In this document: positions 35,861 through 45,955 of the stretch, in pieces
How the letters are laid out: each line of letters opens with the position of its first letter
Position numbering within the stretch: position 1 is the first letter of the stretch
Assembly (NCBI GenBank): GCA_024743405.1
Contig: JANSWP010000017.1
Location: 1-64,000 of the forward strand
Direction of reading: 5' to 3'
DNA: 64,000 bases
From: Bacteroidota bacterium
GTDB lineage: Bacteria; Bacteroidota; Bacteroidia; Chitinophagales; Saprospiraceae
Program-made: the position numbers and the translations under genes
Notes under the pieces: model-generated
The model's database searches: none
What the model was told of the DNA's origin: nothing
Seen by the model: only the letters and a program-made list of their open reading frames with translations

Positions 35861-35905
35861 AAAGAAAGAATCCCTAACTCAACTTCAAGTTAGGGACTCT
35901 TTTTA
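35861..35905. terminator. Bidirectional terminator between arsS and the M20 dipeptidase gene
   Basis: TCCCTAACT (35871-35879) pairs with AGTTAGGGA (35888-35896), extended by AAAGA/TCTTT after one mismatch, with T5 on the plus strand and A-rich sequence on the other side. It serves two convergent genes. Confidence 0.8.
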
Positions 35906-35908
35906 ATC

Positions 35909-37297
35909 TCACTTTTTCAACTCTGCATAATACTGGTGGTAGTAAGGTATGGTTTCAATTCCCTTATAGAAATTAAACAGACCGTAATGCTCATTAGGAG
36001 AATGAATCGCATCACTGTCCAATCCGAAGCCCATCAATACCGTTTTCACACCTAATACCTTCTCAAATAAGGCAACAATTGGAATACTACCCCCACTTCT
36101 TTGCGGAATAGGAGCTTTTCCAAAGGTTGTTTCTAAGGCTTTATGCGCTGCTTTATATTCTGGAGTATCAGTTGGTGTAACTGCAGGTTCTCCGCCATGC
36201 ATATTTGTTACTTTTACCTTAACAGAATTGGGTGCGATAGATTCGAAATATTTCGTAAATATTTCGGTGATTTGATCAGAATTTTGATTGGGAACCAATC
36301 GCATACTGATTTTAGCAGTTGCTTTTGACGGTAAAACCGTTTTTGCACCTTCACCAATATATCCACCCCAAATCCCATTTACATCAAGAGTCGGACGAAT
36401 AGAAGTTCTTTCTAAAGTAGTGTACCCCTTTTCTCCTCTAACTTGAAAAATATCCAAATTATCTTTGTATTCATGAATATCAAAAGGTGCCTCATTCATA
36501 GCTTTTCGTTCTTCTTTCGAAACCACTTCAACATCATCATAAAAACCATCCACCGTAATATGGTTATTTTCATCATGCAACGAAGCAATCATTTTACTTA
36601 AGATATTGATGGGATTTGCTACTGCTCCGCCATATACCCCAGAGTGTAAATCTCTATTTGGTCCTGTTACCTCAACTTCAACATAAGCCAAACCTCTCAA
36701 ACCAGTTGTGATAGAAGGTACATCATTGGCAATAATGGACGTATCGGAAATTAATACTACATCACAAGCAAGTTTCTCCTTATTTTCTTCACAAAAGATC
36801 CCTAGATGTTTCGAACCAACTTCCTCCTCTCCTTCAATCATAAATTTAACATTACAAGTTAATGCATCATTCGCTACCATCGCCTCAAATGCTTTTACAT
36901 GCATATAAGCTTGACCCTTATCATCACAAGATCCTCTGGCATAAATAGCACCATCAGGATGTTTATCCGTCTTTTTGATGATGGGTTCAAACGGAGGTGA
37001 TTCCCATAAATCTATAGGGTCAGGTGGTTGAACATCATAATGACCATAAACCAAAATTGTTGGTGCCGATTCATTAACCATTTTTTCAGCATATACAATT
37101 GGATGACCCGCTGTCTCACAAATCTCTACATTATCTGCTCCAGCTTTCGTCAAACTATGAGCTACGAATTCCGCTGTTTTTCGTACATCAGCCGTAAATG
37201 ATGGATCAGCACTTACAGATGGAATTCGCAAAAATTCCAATAACTCGTCTAAATATCGCTGCTTATTTTCTTTAATATAATTTTGTACGTTTTGCAT
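35909..37297 (-). CDS. M20-family dipeptidase
   Basis: A 462-residue zinc metallopeptidase of the CNDP/carnosinase-like M20 group. Metal and catalytic residues: His86 and Asp88 in YGHYDVQP, Asp125/Asp126 in RGSCDDKGQ, the Glu pair in IEGEEEVGS (157-158), and His near the end in DAIHSPNEHYG. A lid domain (about residues 210-370) contains LHSGVYGG. There is no signal peptide, so it is cytoplasmic, splitting dipeptides. ATG 37297 fits the family start. It is monocistronic with a promoter element at 37332. Confidence 0.92.
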   Translation of the reverse strand: MQNVQNYIKENKQRYLDELLEFLRIPSVSADPSFTADVRKTAEFVAHSLTKAGADNVEICETAGHPIVYAEKMVNESAPTILVYGHYDVQPPDPIDLWESPPFEPIIKKTDKHPDGAIYARGSCDDKGQAYMHVKAFEAMVANDALTCNVKFMIEGEEEVGSKHLGIFCEENKEKLACDVVLISDTSIIANDVPSITTGLRGLAYVEVEVTGPNRDLHSGVYGGAVANPINILSKMIASLHDENNHITVDGFYDDVEVVSKEERKAMNEAPFDIHEYKDNLDIFQVRGEKGYTTLERTSIRPTLDVNGIWGGYIGEGAKTVLPSKATAKISMRLVPNQNSDQITEIFTKYFESIAPNSVKVKVTNMHGGEPAVTPTDTPEYKAAHKALETTFGKAPIPQRSGGSIPIVALFEKVLGVKTVLMGFGLDSDAIHSPNEHYGLFNFYKGIETIPYYHQYYAELKK

Positions 37298-37331
37298 AAA
37301 ATTAAATTGGTTTTATTTTTAAAAATTTTGG

Positions 37332-37339
37332 CAAATATA
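37332..37339 (-). promoter_or_regulatory. -7 element for the M20 dipeptidase gene
   Basis: The minus strand reads TATATTTGCC, the common Bacteroidota -7 form, 35 bp before the start codon. The -33 element is not clear. Confidence 0.5.
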
Positions 37340-37513
37340 ATAAAAGAAATAGGCTAATGAATGATACAATTAAGGGTGGTGGGAATTCCTTTTGTGTGTT
37401 CTGAAGAGGAGTCTAATTACACGGTAAATTAAGTAGATTGCCTTTTTGAAAAAGGTGATATATTTAGTTTAGAGTGTACTAATTTTGAAACATTAAATTG
37501 GTAATTGATGTAT

Positions 37514-37521
37514 TATTTTTG
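37514..37521 (+). promoter_or_regulatory. -7 element for the secreted protein at 37606
   Basis: TATTTTTG followed by CC, 84 bp upstream of the ATG. The rest of the 308-bp gap between the two divergent genes shows no other feature. Confidence 0.4.
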
Positions 37522-37605
37522 CCAAAAATAAACCCAAATATTCAAAGGCGAATAAATTGATTAATTTGGGAAAAAACCACATAAAAACAGTAAAGAAATC
37601 ACCAA

Positions 37606-38544
37606 ATGAGTAAAATAATTTTTCACATAATTATCATCTCTATATTCTTGAGTTCGTCAAATCTATCTAGTCAATCGGATACTTCTTATCGACATATTTC
37701 TGCTATTGTAACCCTCGATTCTTTTGTGGTCACGGCAACTCGAAAAGGATTTAACGTTGATGATTTTATTCGAATCATGAGAGAAGATGAGTCATTTTAT
37801 AATGCATTTCAGAATTTGCGAATGATGACTTATCAATTTGACAACCATATTAAAATGCATAATAAAAAAGGTAAAATAAAGGGGGCTCATGAAGGGAAAC
37901 ATCAACAATATGCAGAAGGAAATTGTCGAACGATGGAAACATTAAAGGAAAATATTACTGGAAATTATTATAAAAAAAAGCGCAAGCATAAATATTATAC
38001 CGGGCAACTATTGGAGCATTTCTTTTTTACAAAAGGAAAGCAGTGCTACTCATATTCAAAAGAAAATTGGGACGAAAACCAAAGTGGTATGGAAAGACAT
38101 ATTAATGAGTTAAAAAAACTCATTTTTAGCCCAGGCGACAAGGCTAATGTTCCATTTATCGGGGCCAAAACTGCCATCTTTGAGCCAGACATGATGCCTT
38201 ATTACAATTATTCAATTAGCTCAAAGAGCTATCGAGGGGACAAAGAATGTTATGTTTTTACAGTTAAATTAAAACCACAATTTGAATCAAAAAAAGAAGG
38301 GAAAACTGTTATTAAATTTTTAGAAACTTATTTTGAGAAAAAAACTTTTCAAGTTATTGCCAGAGATTATCGATTAAGCCACAAAAGCATGATCTATGAT
38401 TTTGATGTGACTATGTCAATTAAGCTAAAAACGGTTAAGAATAAGTATGTACCTGAATTCATAGAATATGATGGTAGATGGGACATTCCTGCCAAAGCAC
38501 CAGAAATTGGAGTATTCAACTTAAAATTTCATGATTTTGAATAA
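37606..38544 (+). CDS. Secreted conserved hypothetical protein of Bacteroidota
   Basis: A 312-residue exported protein with signal peptide (MSKIIFHIIIISIFLSSSNLSSQ). After it comes DSFVVTATRKGFNVDDFIRIM, a segment that recurs in many Bacteroidota proteins with a similar later pattern (TYQFDNHIKMHNKKGK, CRTMETLKENITGNYY). The beta-rich second half (YNYSISSKSYRGDKECYVFTVKL) looks like a membrane-associated beta domain. No function is known to me. A hairpin terminator follows. Confidence 0.8.
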   Translation: MSKIIFHIIIISIFLSSSNLSSQSDTSYRHISAIVTLDSFVVTATRKGFNVDDFIRIMREDESFYNAFQNLRMMTYQFDNHIKMHNKKGKIKGAHEGKHQQYAEGNCRTMETLKENITGNYYKKKRKHKYYTGQLLEHFFFTKGKQCYSYSKENWDENQSGMERHINELKKLIFSPGDKANVPFIGAKTAIFEPDMMPYYNYSISSKSYRGDKECYVFTVKLKPQFESKKEGKTVIKFLETYFEKKTFQVIARDYRLSHKSMIYDFDVTMSIKLKTVKNKYVPEFIEYDGRWDIPAKAPEIGVFNLKFHDFE

Positions 38545-38576
38545 AAACTTGCCTCTAAATCTTGCACAAAAGAATA

Positions 38577-38602
38577 GCGTGATAGAAACTATTCTATCAC
38601 GC
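38577..38602. terminator. Hairpin between convergent genes
   Basis: GCGTGATAGAA (38577-38587) pairs perfectly with TTCTATCACGC (38592-38602) around a 4-nt loop. The U tract is weak. It separates the secreted protein gene from glnS. Confidence 0.6.
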
Positions 38603-38640
38603 CATTTCATTAAGGAGTTGGTAAAAATAACCAACCTCTG

Positions 38641-40326
38641 CTAATTATTTTTTTTCTGAACCTTCGCCCAGGTATCTTTTAAAGTCACCGTCCGATTAAA
38701 AACCAAATGCTCATCATTAGAATCTTCATCCAAACAGTAATAACCCATTCTCATAAATTGAAAACGGTCACCAGGTTTTGCATTTTTCAGACTAGGTTCT
38801 ACGAAGGCATTATCATTTATGACTAGTGAGTCGCTGTTAAAGAACTCCAAAAAGTCTTTGCCTTCATGACCAAGCGGTGACGGTTCTGTAAACAAGCGGT
38901 CATACTCTCTAACTTCTACTTTTACAGCATGATCTATAGATACCCAATGCAAAACACCTTTGGATTTCACACCAGAAGTATCTGAACCAGACTTACTATC
39001 TTCATAATAAGTACAATGAACCTCAGTTACTTCACCAGTACTTTCATCTTTTACGAAACCATCACAATGAACAATATAGGCTCCTTTTAATCGGACATTT
39101 TTACCAGGTCCCAATCGGAAAAACTTCCGAGGTGGATCTTCCATAAAGTCCTTCTTTTCAATATAAATCTCTCTGCTAAAAGGCAGGATCCGACTACCTT
39201 GACTTTCATCCTCAGGATTATTGATCAAAGTTAAATCTTCCGTTTTCCCTTCCGGATAGTTTGTAATCACCACTTTCAATGGATCTAAAACCCCCATTAC
39301 ACGTGGCGCAGTTTTGTTTAGTTCTTGGCGAACTGCATATTCTAATTTGTTGATTTCAATCAAGTTATCACGTTTCGCTAAACCAGTATCTCGACAGAAA
39401 TTACGAATAGCGGCTGGAGGATATCCTCGCCGACGCATACCTGAAAGCGTAGGCATTCGGGGATCATTCCATCCATTTACAAAATGTTCATTGACTAATT
39501 TAGGTAAACGGCGCTTACTCGTAATCATGTATTCTACATTCATTCGAGCAAATTCAATTTGGCGAGAAGGAAAAATTTCCAATTTCTCAATCAACCAATC
39601 ATACAAATCTCGGTGATGACGAAACTCCAGAGAACACAAAGAGTGCGTTATATTCTCAATAGAATCTGATTGTCCATGAGCAAAATCATATAATGGATAG
39701 ATACACCAATCATCTCCAGTTCGGTGATGTGTTTCGTGTTTGATACGATACAAAACAGGATCACGAAGCAACAAATTTGGGTGCGCCATATCAATTTTAG
39801 CTCTCAAAACTCTTGTGCCATCTGGAAATTCTCCATTTTTCATCCCTTCAAAAAGGCGCAAATTTTCTTCAATTTGTCGATCTCTGTATGGACTGTTTTG
39901 CCCAGGAACACCAATATCACCCTTCATTTTGCCAATTTCCTCGGCCGATGAATCTTCCACATAAGCCAACCCTTTCTTGATCAAATCAATCGCAAATTGG
40001 TATAATTGAGGAAAATAATCAGATGCATACAATGGCTCTCCATCCCATTCATAACCCAACCACTCAATATCTTCTTTAATAGAATCAACAAACTCTGTTT
40101 CCTCTGTCGTTGGGTTTGTATCATCAAATCGAAGATTCGTTTTACCTCCGTATTTCTGGGAAATACCGAAATTCACCCAAAGCGCTTTAGCGTGACCAAT
40201 GTGCAAATATCCATTTGGTTCAGGAGGAAAACGAGTTAGAATAGCTCCATTGTGTTTTCCACTTGCAATATCTTCTTCTACAATTTGCTCTATAAAATTG
40301 AGCGATTCTTTTGATTCGGTACTCAT
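38641..40326 (-). CDS. glnS: Glutaminyl-tRNA synthetase
   Basis: A 561-residue class I enzyme that charges tRNA-Gln with glutamine. The HIGH motif is at 42-45 (GYLHIGHAK) and a KMSKS-like element is at 269-274 (ITSKRR). The C-terminal anticodon-binding beta barrels are present (residues about 340-561, with RLGPGKNVRLKGAYIVHC). It is last of three same-strand genes with argS and a lipoprotein gene, separated by 33 and 55 bp, so it is probably co-transcribed with argS. Confidence 0.96.
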   Translation of the reverse strand: MSTESKESLNFIEQIVEEDIASGKHNGAILTRFPPEPNGYLHIGHAKALWVNFGISQKYGGKTNLRFDDTNPTTEETEFVDSIKEDIEWLGYEWDGEPLYASDYFPQLYQFAIDLIKKGLAYVEDSSAEEIGKMKGDIGVPGQNSPYRDRQIEENLRLFEGMKNGEFPDGTRVLRAKIDMAHPNLLLRDPVLYRIKHETHHRTGDDWCIYPLYDFAHGQSDSIENITHSLCSLEFRHHRDLYDWLIEKLEIFPSRQIEFARMNVEYMITSKRRLPKLVNEHFVNGWNDPRMPTLSGMRRRGYPPAAIRNFCRDTGLAKRDNLIEINKLEYAVRQELNKTAPRVMGVLDPLKVVITNYPEGKTEDLTLINNPEDESQGSRILPFSREIYIEKKDFMEDPPRKFFRLGPGKNVRLKGAYIVHCDGFVKDESTGEVTEVHCTYYEDSKSGSDTSGVKSKGVLHWVSIDHAVKVEVREYDRLFTEPSPLGHEGKDFLEFFNSDSLVINDNAFVEPSLKNAKPGDRFQFMRMGYYCLDEDSNDEHLVFNRTVTLKDTWAKVQKKNN

Positions 40327-40359
40327 TATAGTTGTTTATGATTTATTGTGTTTTCTTGA

Positions 40360-41028
40360 TTAATCATTTAATGATTTTCTTTTCTTCTTTAATGCTCGCT
40401 TCTGACGTTTCATTTGAGCCTGGATTTCAAATTCTTTTAGAGAATTATCTATACTCCTAACTGCCTTATTAAAATCATTTGCTCCAGCATTAAAGACGCG
40501 TCCACTATAAGGGAAAGGGCGTTCTAGCTGGACAAAATTTTGATTTTTTATTACAATTGATTTTACCCCTTTACTGGCACCAGGCACTGATTTTTGGTCG
40601 TTTGCTTCGGATAAAGGATCTTGAGTCAAACCATACTCTGCTAGAAACCAATTAGATCCAGAGAAATCTGAATTTGAGGCTTTTGTAAGATCTGCGTTCA
40701 TTAGGGATCCAAAATTATTATTCTTTATTTCTTCTGATTTATCCGCATAGAAAAAGTAAACTGGACAGTAATCAAAATGTTTCACAAATGCTTGAGTAAT
40801 CAATTCATTTTGATTCTTTTGATATGCTTTAGCTTCTTTTGCTTTTTCATTCAAACCTGCTTTTTTCATTGCTGACACCTTCTTTTCTCCAGTTTGTAAT
40901 CGAACCAATAAGGCTCCATTTTTCATAGTTTCAATATTACTCCATGCCCTTTCTTGTCGTGCATAATAAGATTTACAACTACTGGCAAAGACCAAAAAGG
41001 TCAACAGTGCAAAAAATAAAGATTTCAT
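40360..41028 (-). CDS. Hypothetical lipoprotein between argS and glnS
   Basis: A 222-residue lipoprotein with lipobox FASSC (Cys18). Residues 25-75 contain a family-like block (WSNIETMKNGALLVRLQTGEKK). The C-terminus is lysine/arginine-rich (MKRQKRALKKKRKSLND). No domain was recognised. Close spacing between two tRNA synthetase genes suggests shared transcription, not shared function. Confidence 0.8.
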   Translation of the reverse strand: MKSLFFALLTFLVFASSCKSYYARQERAWSNIETMKNGALLVRLQTGEKKVSAMKKAGLNEKAKEAKAYQKNQNELITQAFVKHFDYCPVYFFYADKSEEIKNNNFGSLMNADLTKASNSDFSGSNWFLAEYGLTQDPLSEANDQKSVPGASKGVKSIVIKNQNFVQLERPFPYSGRVFNAGANDFNKAVRSIDNSLKEFEIQAQMKRQKRALKKKRKSLND

Positions 41029-41083
41029 ATGTTTTAGTTTTAGCTTTATTATATAAGTTCCGATTTAGTTTCCTAAACTAACT

Positions 41084-42928
41084 TTACATCCTTTCTGGCA
41101 TTTCAATTCCAAGCAAAGACATAGCTGCTTTCAAAACTCTCCCAACCATTTTCGCCAATTTCAATCTGAATGCTTTAGCCTCTTCTGATTCGGCTTTTAA
41201 AATTGAATGATCATGATAAAATTTATGAAAAGTCTTAGCTATATTGTAACAATAATTTGCAATCGAAGAAGGGTCATAATCTTCTGCTGCTGATTTCACC
41301 AATGCTGGATATTGATATATTTGATTCAATAAATCCTTTTCCAACGATTCGTAATCTTTGTATAATTTAGATTTCTCCAAATCTGCTTTCCCGGCGGCTT
41401 TCCTCAAAATAGACTGTATTCTAACATATGCGTTTTGGACATAAGGTCCTGTTTGTCCTTGTAAATCCACAGACTCTTTTGGATTAAAAGTCATTCTTTT
41501 CTTAGGGTGTACTTTGATAATGAAAAACTTCAAAGCCGCTAATCCTATATTTCTAATGATTTCCTCTTGCTCTTCCTTCGACATTTCATGCAATTCCCCT
41601 CTTTCCTTGGCATTTTGTCTTGACTCTTCAATGACTTCTGCAATCAAATCATCTGCATCCACAACCGTTCCCTCTCTCGTTTTCATGCGTCCAGTTGGTA
41701 AATCAACCATCCCATATGCTAAATGATACAATCCATCCGCGTAAGGTTCGCCAAGTTTCTTCAAAATCTCAAAAACGCCTTGAAAATGACTAATTTGTTC
41801 GTCCCCTACCACATAAACCATCTTTTCGGTACCGTAATCATTCCATCTTAATTGTGCCGTTCCCAAATCTTGGGAAGTATAAGTTGACGTTCCATCACTT
41901 TTAATAACAGTTTTTCTTCCTAACCCTTTCGTTTCCAAATCGATAAAAACGCGCTTATCCTCTTTTGTCAGAATTCCCTTTTCTAATCCCTTTTCGATAA
42001 TCTCTTTACCTAATAAATAAGTATCTGACTCGAAATATAATTTATCAAAATCAACACCCAGTTTTGCATATGTTTTATCAAAACCTTCTAAAACCCAACT
42101 ATTCATTGTTTTCCACAATTCCAAAGTATCAGGGTCATTATTTTCCCATTTTAGGAGCATTTCTTTCGCCTCTTTTCCTAATTCACTGTACTCGTTGAAA
42201 TAGTCATTCTTGTAACCTTTGAAAAATGCTTCTTTTTCTTGCCCTTCTTTTTTCTTTTCATTGTAGACCTCAATTGCTTTTTCCGTTTGCTGCCAACTCA
42301 AATATTCTTCTTCATATTTTTTAGTGAACATGACATAATAATCACCAACCATTCTATCTCCCTTAATCCCTGAATTTTCCGGCGTTGCACCATTAGCAAA
42401 CTTTTTCCAAGACAACATCGATTTACAAATTGCAATACCTCTATTGTTTACAATTTGCGTCTTAATCACCTCGTAACCAGCAGCTTGTAGGATTTTCGAA
42501 CAAGACCATCCCAATAATATATTTCTAATATGCCCTAGGTGTAATGGTTTGTTGGTATTAGGCGATGAAAATTCAACCATTACTTTTTTTCCATTAGATG
42601 GATGGATTCCAAAATCAGGATCCACTGTAGCAGCATTTAAAAATTCACTCCAAAATTCACTGCCAATAGATAAGTTCAAAAAACCTTTTATGACATTAAA
42701 GTCTGAAATTTCAGCCACATGCTCAACGATATGTTTCCCCAAATCTTCGGCAATCGCCTCTGGTTTCTTGCGAGCTATCTTGGAAAATGGAAAAACAACC
42801 ACCGTATAATCACCTTCAAATTCTTTGCGTGTCACATTCATTGATACCTGTTTAGAATCAATGTCAGCACCATACACTGCTTTCACCGCATTTATAACTC
42901 CCTCTTGAATGACCGAAATAATATTCAT
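41084..42928 (-). CDS. argS: Arginyl-tRNA synthetase
   Basis: A 614-residue class I synthetase. The N-terminal Add-1 domain (1-100) recognises the tRNA D-loop. The HIGH motif is HLGH at 130-133 (NTNKPLHLGHIRN). The catalytic insert and the DALR anticodon-binding domain follow (FIIKVHPKKRMTFNPKES near the KMSKS position; C-terminal SLLGIEMPERM). The length is in the usual range for Bacteroidota. It is first in the argS-lipoprotein-glnS run. Confidence 0.96.
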   Translation of the reverse strand: MNIISVIQEGVINAVKAVYGADIDSKQVSMNVTRKEFEGDYTVVVFPFSKIARKKPEAIAEDLGKHIVEHVAEISDFNVIKGFLNLSIGSEFWSEFLNAATVDPDFGIHPSNGKKVMVEFSSPNTNKPLHLGHIRNILLGWSCSKILQAAGYEVIKTQIVNNRGIAICKSMLSWKKFANGATPENSGIKGDRMVGDYYVMFTKKYEEEYLSWQQTEKAIEVYNEKKKEGQEKEAFFKGYKNDYFNEYSELGKEAKEMLLKWENNDPDTLELWKTMNSWVLEGFDKTYAKLGVDFDKLYFESDTYLLGKEIIEKGLEKGILTKEDKRVFIDLETKGLGRKTVIKSDGTSTYTSQDLGTAQLRWNDYGTEKMVYVVGDEQISHFQGVFEILKKLGEPYADGLYHLAYGMVDLPTGRMKTREGTVVDADDLIAEVIEESRQNAKERGELHEMSKEEQEEIIRNIGLAALKFFIIKVHPKKRMTFNPKESVDLQGQTGPYVQNAYVRIQSILRKAAGKADLEKSKLYKDYESLEKDLLNQIYQYPALVKSAAEDYDPSSIANYCYNIAKTFHKFYHDHSILKAESEEAKAFRLKLAKMVGRVLKAAMSLLGIEMPERM

Positions 42929-43311
42929 TGTGTTACTGAAAGGTGATTAGAGAGTTGTCGATGGGCAAAGACTTCAATTAATTAAGCATAAAGGCTTAAC
43001 ACCAATAACAATTCACTACTCACTATTTAAAAAGTTGGCAAATTTATGATTTTTGCCAAATATCTAATTGTTCGAAGCAACAATAATAAGGAAGGAAAAA
43101 GTTTCAATTGTGGAAAAAGAAAGGAGATGCCCTTTGGATTAAACAATTACAATTAAAAAAATTCTCATAACATAAGCACATTTTGCTAATTTCCAAACTA
43201 AAAAAAGTCCAAAATTCAATTGCTCAATATGGAATAACCATCGAACAATTTGAACTTTGAACTTATGTTTTTAATAAAATGTATTTGAGCGTTTCTAAGA
43301 AAAATTTAATA
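42929..43311. other. 383-bp gap upstream of argS
   Basis: CAAATTTA at 43039-43046 (minus strand TAAATTTGCC) matches the -7 consensus about 110 bp before argS and is the probable argS promoter. A small GGCAAA...TTTGCC inverted repeat overlaps it. Nothing else was seen. Confidence 0.4.
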
Positions 43312-45714
43312 TTACTGTTTAATGAGCTTAATCCCCTGCCCTAGTTTATTTCCTTGCTGAATTTGTGCATAATAAATACCCTTAACAAAATCAGCTCCTA
43401 ACTCCACTTTTCCTTTATTTTCTTTCAACTCAATCGTTTGGATATGTTGTCCCAGCGTGTTAAATATGACTAACTGAGCATCAATATTCAGATCTTTCAA
43501 CTCATAAAATATATTGAAATTTGAAGTAGATGGATTTGGTTGAGCAGTCAAACTAAAAGATTCCGTATCAATATTATTCAAGCCCGTAGGATTTGCATCC
43601 CAGACTTGGAAATAATCGACTAAGCCCTCCGAAATATCATTAAAGTCAAAATCAACTAATTCAAAAATAATTTGCATTTGGTCAGTCGCCTCTATCGTAT
43701 CTAAAATATTAATTTGAGACTGTTTCCAAGCAGAAGGCTCAAGTAAAGATTCAAATTTGATCTCATCAACGACGACTATATCACTACCATTTGAGAGTTT
43801 TACGGCTATTTTATCATTACCTGGTCCCAAATTATTTGGATCACCAATGACATTAAAAAACCAGGTATAATAACTTAACCAAGGTTCATTCATATCAGTA
43901 ATATCAAAAACTGGAGAAGTCAGACGGGTTCCAGCTCCGATTAAAAAACCATTTTGAAAATCTGCTGTATTCCCTGTTACATAACAACCTTCTCCAAGAT
44001 CTTCAGGTACATCATTCCCTGGTTGTAAAACAATATTTGTAGGTCCAACCTCTACAGATGCTTCGACCGGAATCCCCAACTCAAAAGCACCTTGAGAGAA
44101 ATTTGCGGTGCCATCAACTACCCAACCCAAATCTAAAGCAAAAACGTCTTCAATTCCTTTCTCTATTTCGATAGTAGTACCATTATTAATTTCATTTATT
44201 ACAATGTCTTTCACTTGTGCTGTTTTATAACCCCATTTTCCAACCCAAATAGTATAAGTCTCTGAGTAAAATGGTGTTAAAATAAAATCTCCATTCGAAT
44301 CCGTCAAAAAATCATCTTCGTAACCAACCGTGCTTATTTGGATCTTAACATCCTCTATTGGCTCTCCTGTATCTGCATCAATCACTTTCCCATTAAAAGT
44401 AAAAGCAGGCTGTGGAAATAAAACGAAATCCTGAATCGTAACCATATCATTTTCAAGAACAACGGTAGCTGTTGTCGGGTCATAACCATGCTTCGTCACC
44501 AGAACCTCATAGGTTCCAGCAGTTGCCAATCCAGTTGCATAATCACCTGTTGTACTCGTTCTTTCTACTGGTAATTCACCAATGATATCTACTTTAGCAT
44601 CTAATATTGGCGTACCGGAAACTCCATCTGTTACAGATCCTTCCAACCAGCAGGCACGGACATAATTAGGTTCTAAAACAAACAGCCCATCTTCAATATC
44701 AGAGACTAAAATCAATCCGGAAGGTAAAAAAGGATAAGCTCCCCATGCTCCAGAAAATCCTGTAGAAGCTGGAATAAAGGTGTCAAAATTTCCAACCTCA
44801 ACCAAGTTCTCCGGTCTAGATCCATCGACAATCAATACGCCATCCGTATAATATGAAATAATCAAATAATCATTAAACACATGAACATTATGAGGAACCA
44901 CACCATCTCCAAGTGTTTCATAAGGTCTAAATTGATCTAATTCTTTAATATCACTTAAATCTGAAATATCATAGGATGCAACTGGTGCATTTCCTGTTTC
45001 ATCAGTAGTAAACAGAATAGAACCATCATCAGAAGGCCAAGCATTATGGGATACTTGAGCAGGTGTTGCATTGGAAGCTAAAAGTTGAGGCATATTTTTG
45101 TCAGATACATCATAAATGGAAAAAATCCCATTATTAATTTCGGAACTATATGCCAAATTATCTCTAACATAAACATCATGAGAATAAGTAGATGACCCTC
45201 GACCTGCAAAAATAGGATTACCTGGATCTGAGAAAACATCTACAAAAATTAACCCTCCATTATTCAAATTACAGCCAGTCAAGTAAGCATAACCAATTTC
45301 ATCAATAAAAATATTGTGACAGGTGCTTAATGTACCCAATCCTGGTATGTTAGGTGTCCAATTAAAGGCAGAAACGGTTCCCGGTAGATTTGAAAGATCA
45401 ATAACAGATAAACCATTACCATCTTCATTAATCACATAGGCAAACTCCCCCCAAGTTTTAATATCACGCCATCCAGAAATAATTCCAGGAATAAAATCAC
45501 TTACTACAGGGTTAGCAGGGTCTTCCAAATTCACTATTGAAACTCCATCATCTCGTCCAACAATGGCATATTCAGTGCCATCTGGAGCTACATATCCCCA
45601 TACATCGCTTATGGTGATGGGAAATTGAACTTGCGAAACATAAGAAACGTTAAGCTGTGCATTTGTTGTAAAAAAACTAAAAAGAAGTACAAAAAGTGTT
45701 AGGTGATTTTTCAT
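43312..45714 (-). CDS. T9SS-secreted choice-of-anchor-B (LVIVD-repeat) protein with carboxypeptidase-regulatory-like domains
   Basis: An 800-residue secreted protein. A signal peptide (MKNHLTLFVLLFSFFTTNAQ) precedes an LVIVD-type beta-propeller of about 330 residues (repeats such as YAIVGRDDGVSIVNL, YVINEDGNGLSVIDL, LIISYYTDGVLIVDG). Then come two carboxypeptidase-regulatory-like beta domains (VTDGVSGTPILDAKV at about 365; VIDADTGEPIEDVKI at about 445) and a jelly-roll-like segment (about 560-715). The last 80 residues (LTAQPNPSTSNFNIFYEL to the C-terminus) are a type A T9SS sorting domain. It probably becomes attached to the cell surface. No enzymatic motif was found. Confidence 0.9.
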   Translation of the reverse strand: MKNHLTLFVLLFSFFTTNAQLNVSYVSQVQFPITISDVWGYVAPDGTEYAIVGRDDGVSIVNLEDPANPVVSDFIPGIISGWRDIKTWGEFAYVINEDGNGLSVIDLSNLPGTVSAFNWTPNIPGLGTLSTCHNIFIDEIGYAYLTGCNLNNGGLIFVDVFSDPGNPIFAGRGSSTYSHDVYVRDNLAYSSEINNGIFSIYDVSDKNMPQLLASNATPAQVSHNAWPSDDGSILFTTDETGNAPVASYDISDLSDIKELDQFRPYETLGDGVVPHNVHVFNDYLIISYYTDGVLIVDGSRPENLVEVGNFDTFIPASTGFSGAWGAYPFLPSGLILVSDIEDGLFVLEPNYVRACWLEGSVTDGVSGTPILDAKVDIIGELPVERTSTTGDYATGLATAGTYEVLVTKHGYDPTTATVVLENDMVTIQDFVLFPQPAFTFNGKVIDADTGEPIEDVKIQISTVGYEDDFLTDSNGDFILTPFYSETYTIWVGKWGYKTAQVKDIVINEINNGTTIEIEKGIEDVFALDLGWVVDGTANFSQGAFELGIPVEASVEVGPTNIVLQPGNDVPEDLGEGCYVTGNTADFQNGFLIGAGTRLTSPVFDITDMNEPWLSYYTWFFNVIGDPNNLGPGNDKIAVKLSNGSDIVVVDEIKFESLLEPSAWKQSQINILDTIEATDQMQIIFELVDFDFNDISEGLVDYFQVWDANPTGLNNIDTESFSLTAQPNPSTSNFNIFYELKDLNIDAQLVIFNTLGQHIQTIELKENKGKVELGADFVKGIYYAQIQQGNKLGQGIKLIKQ

Positions 45715-45955
45715 AAAATAATTTTGTATTTAGGTGTTAAATCCGAAAAGTCCGACTGTCATGTTAAACAGGATTAGACTAATCGTCCAATAAATAGAGA
45801 AAAGAATTTATTCCTTTATAGAAATAGTCAACTTGAGCTCGGATTAGTTGCGTGAACTTAAGAGTTTATACCTTATTGAAATAAAAGTGACTACCAATGC
45901 TATTATTTTTTTGATGAATGTCATAAGCAACTTACATTCACCAAAAATTAAATTA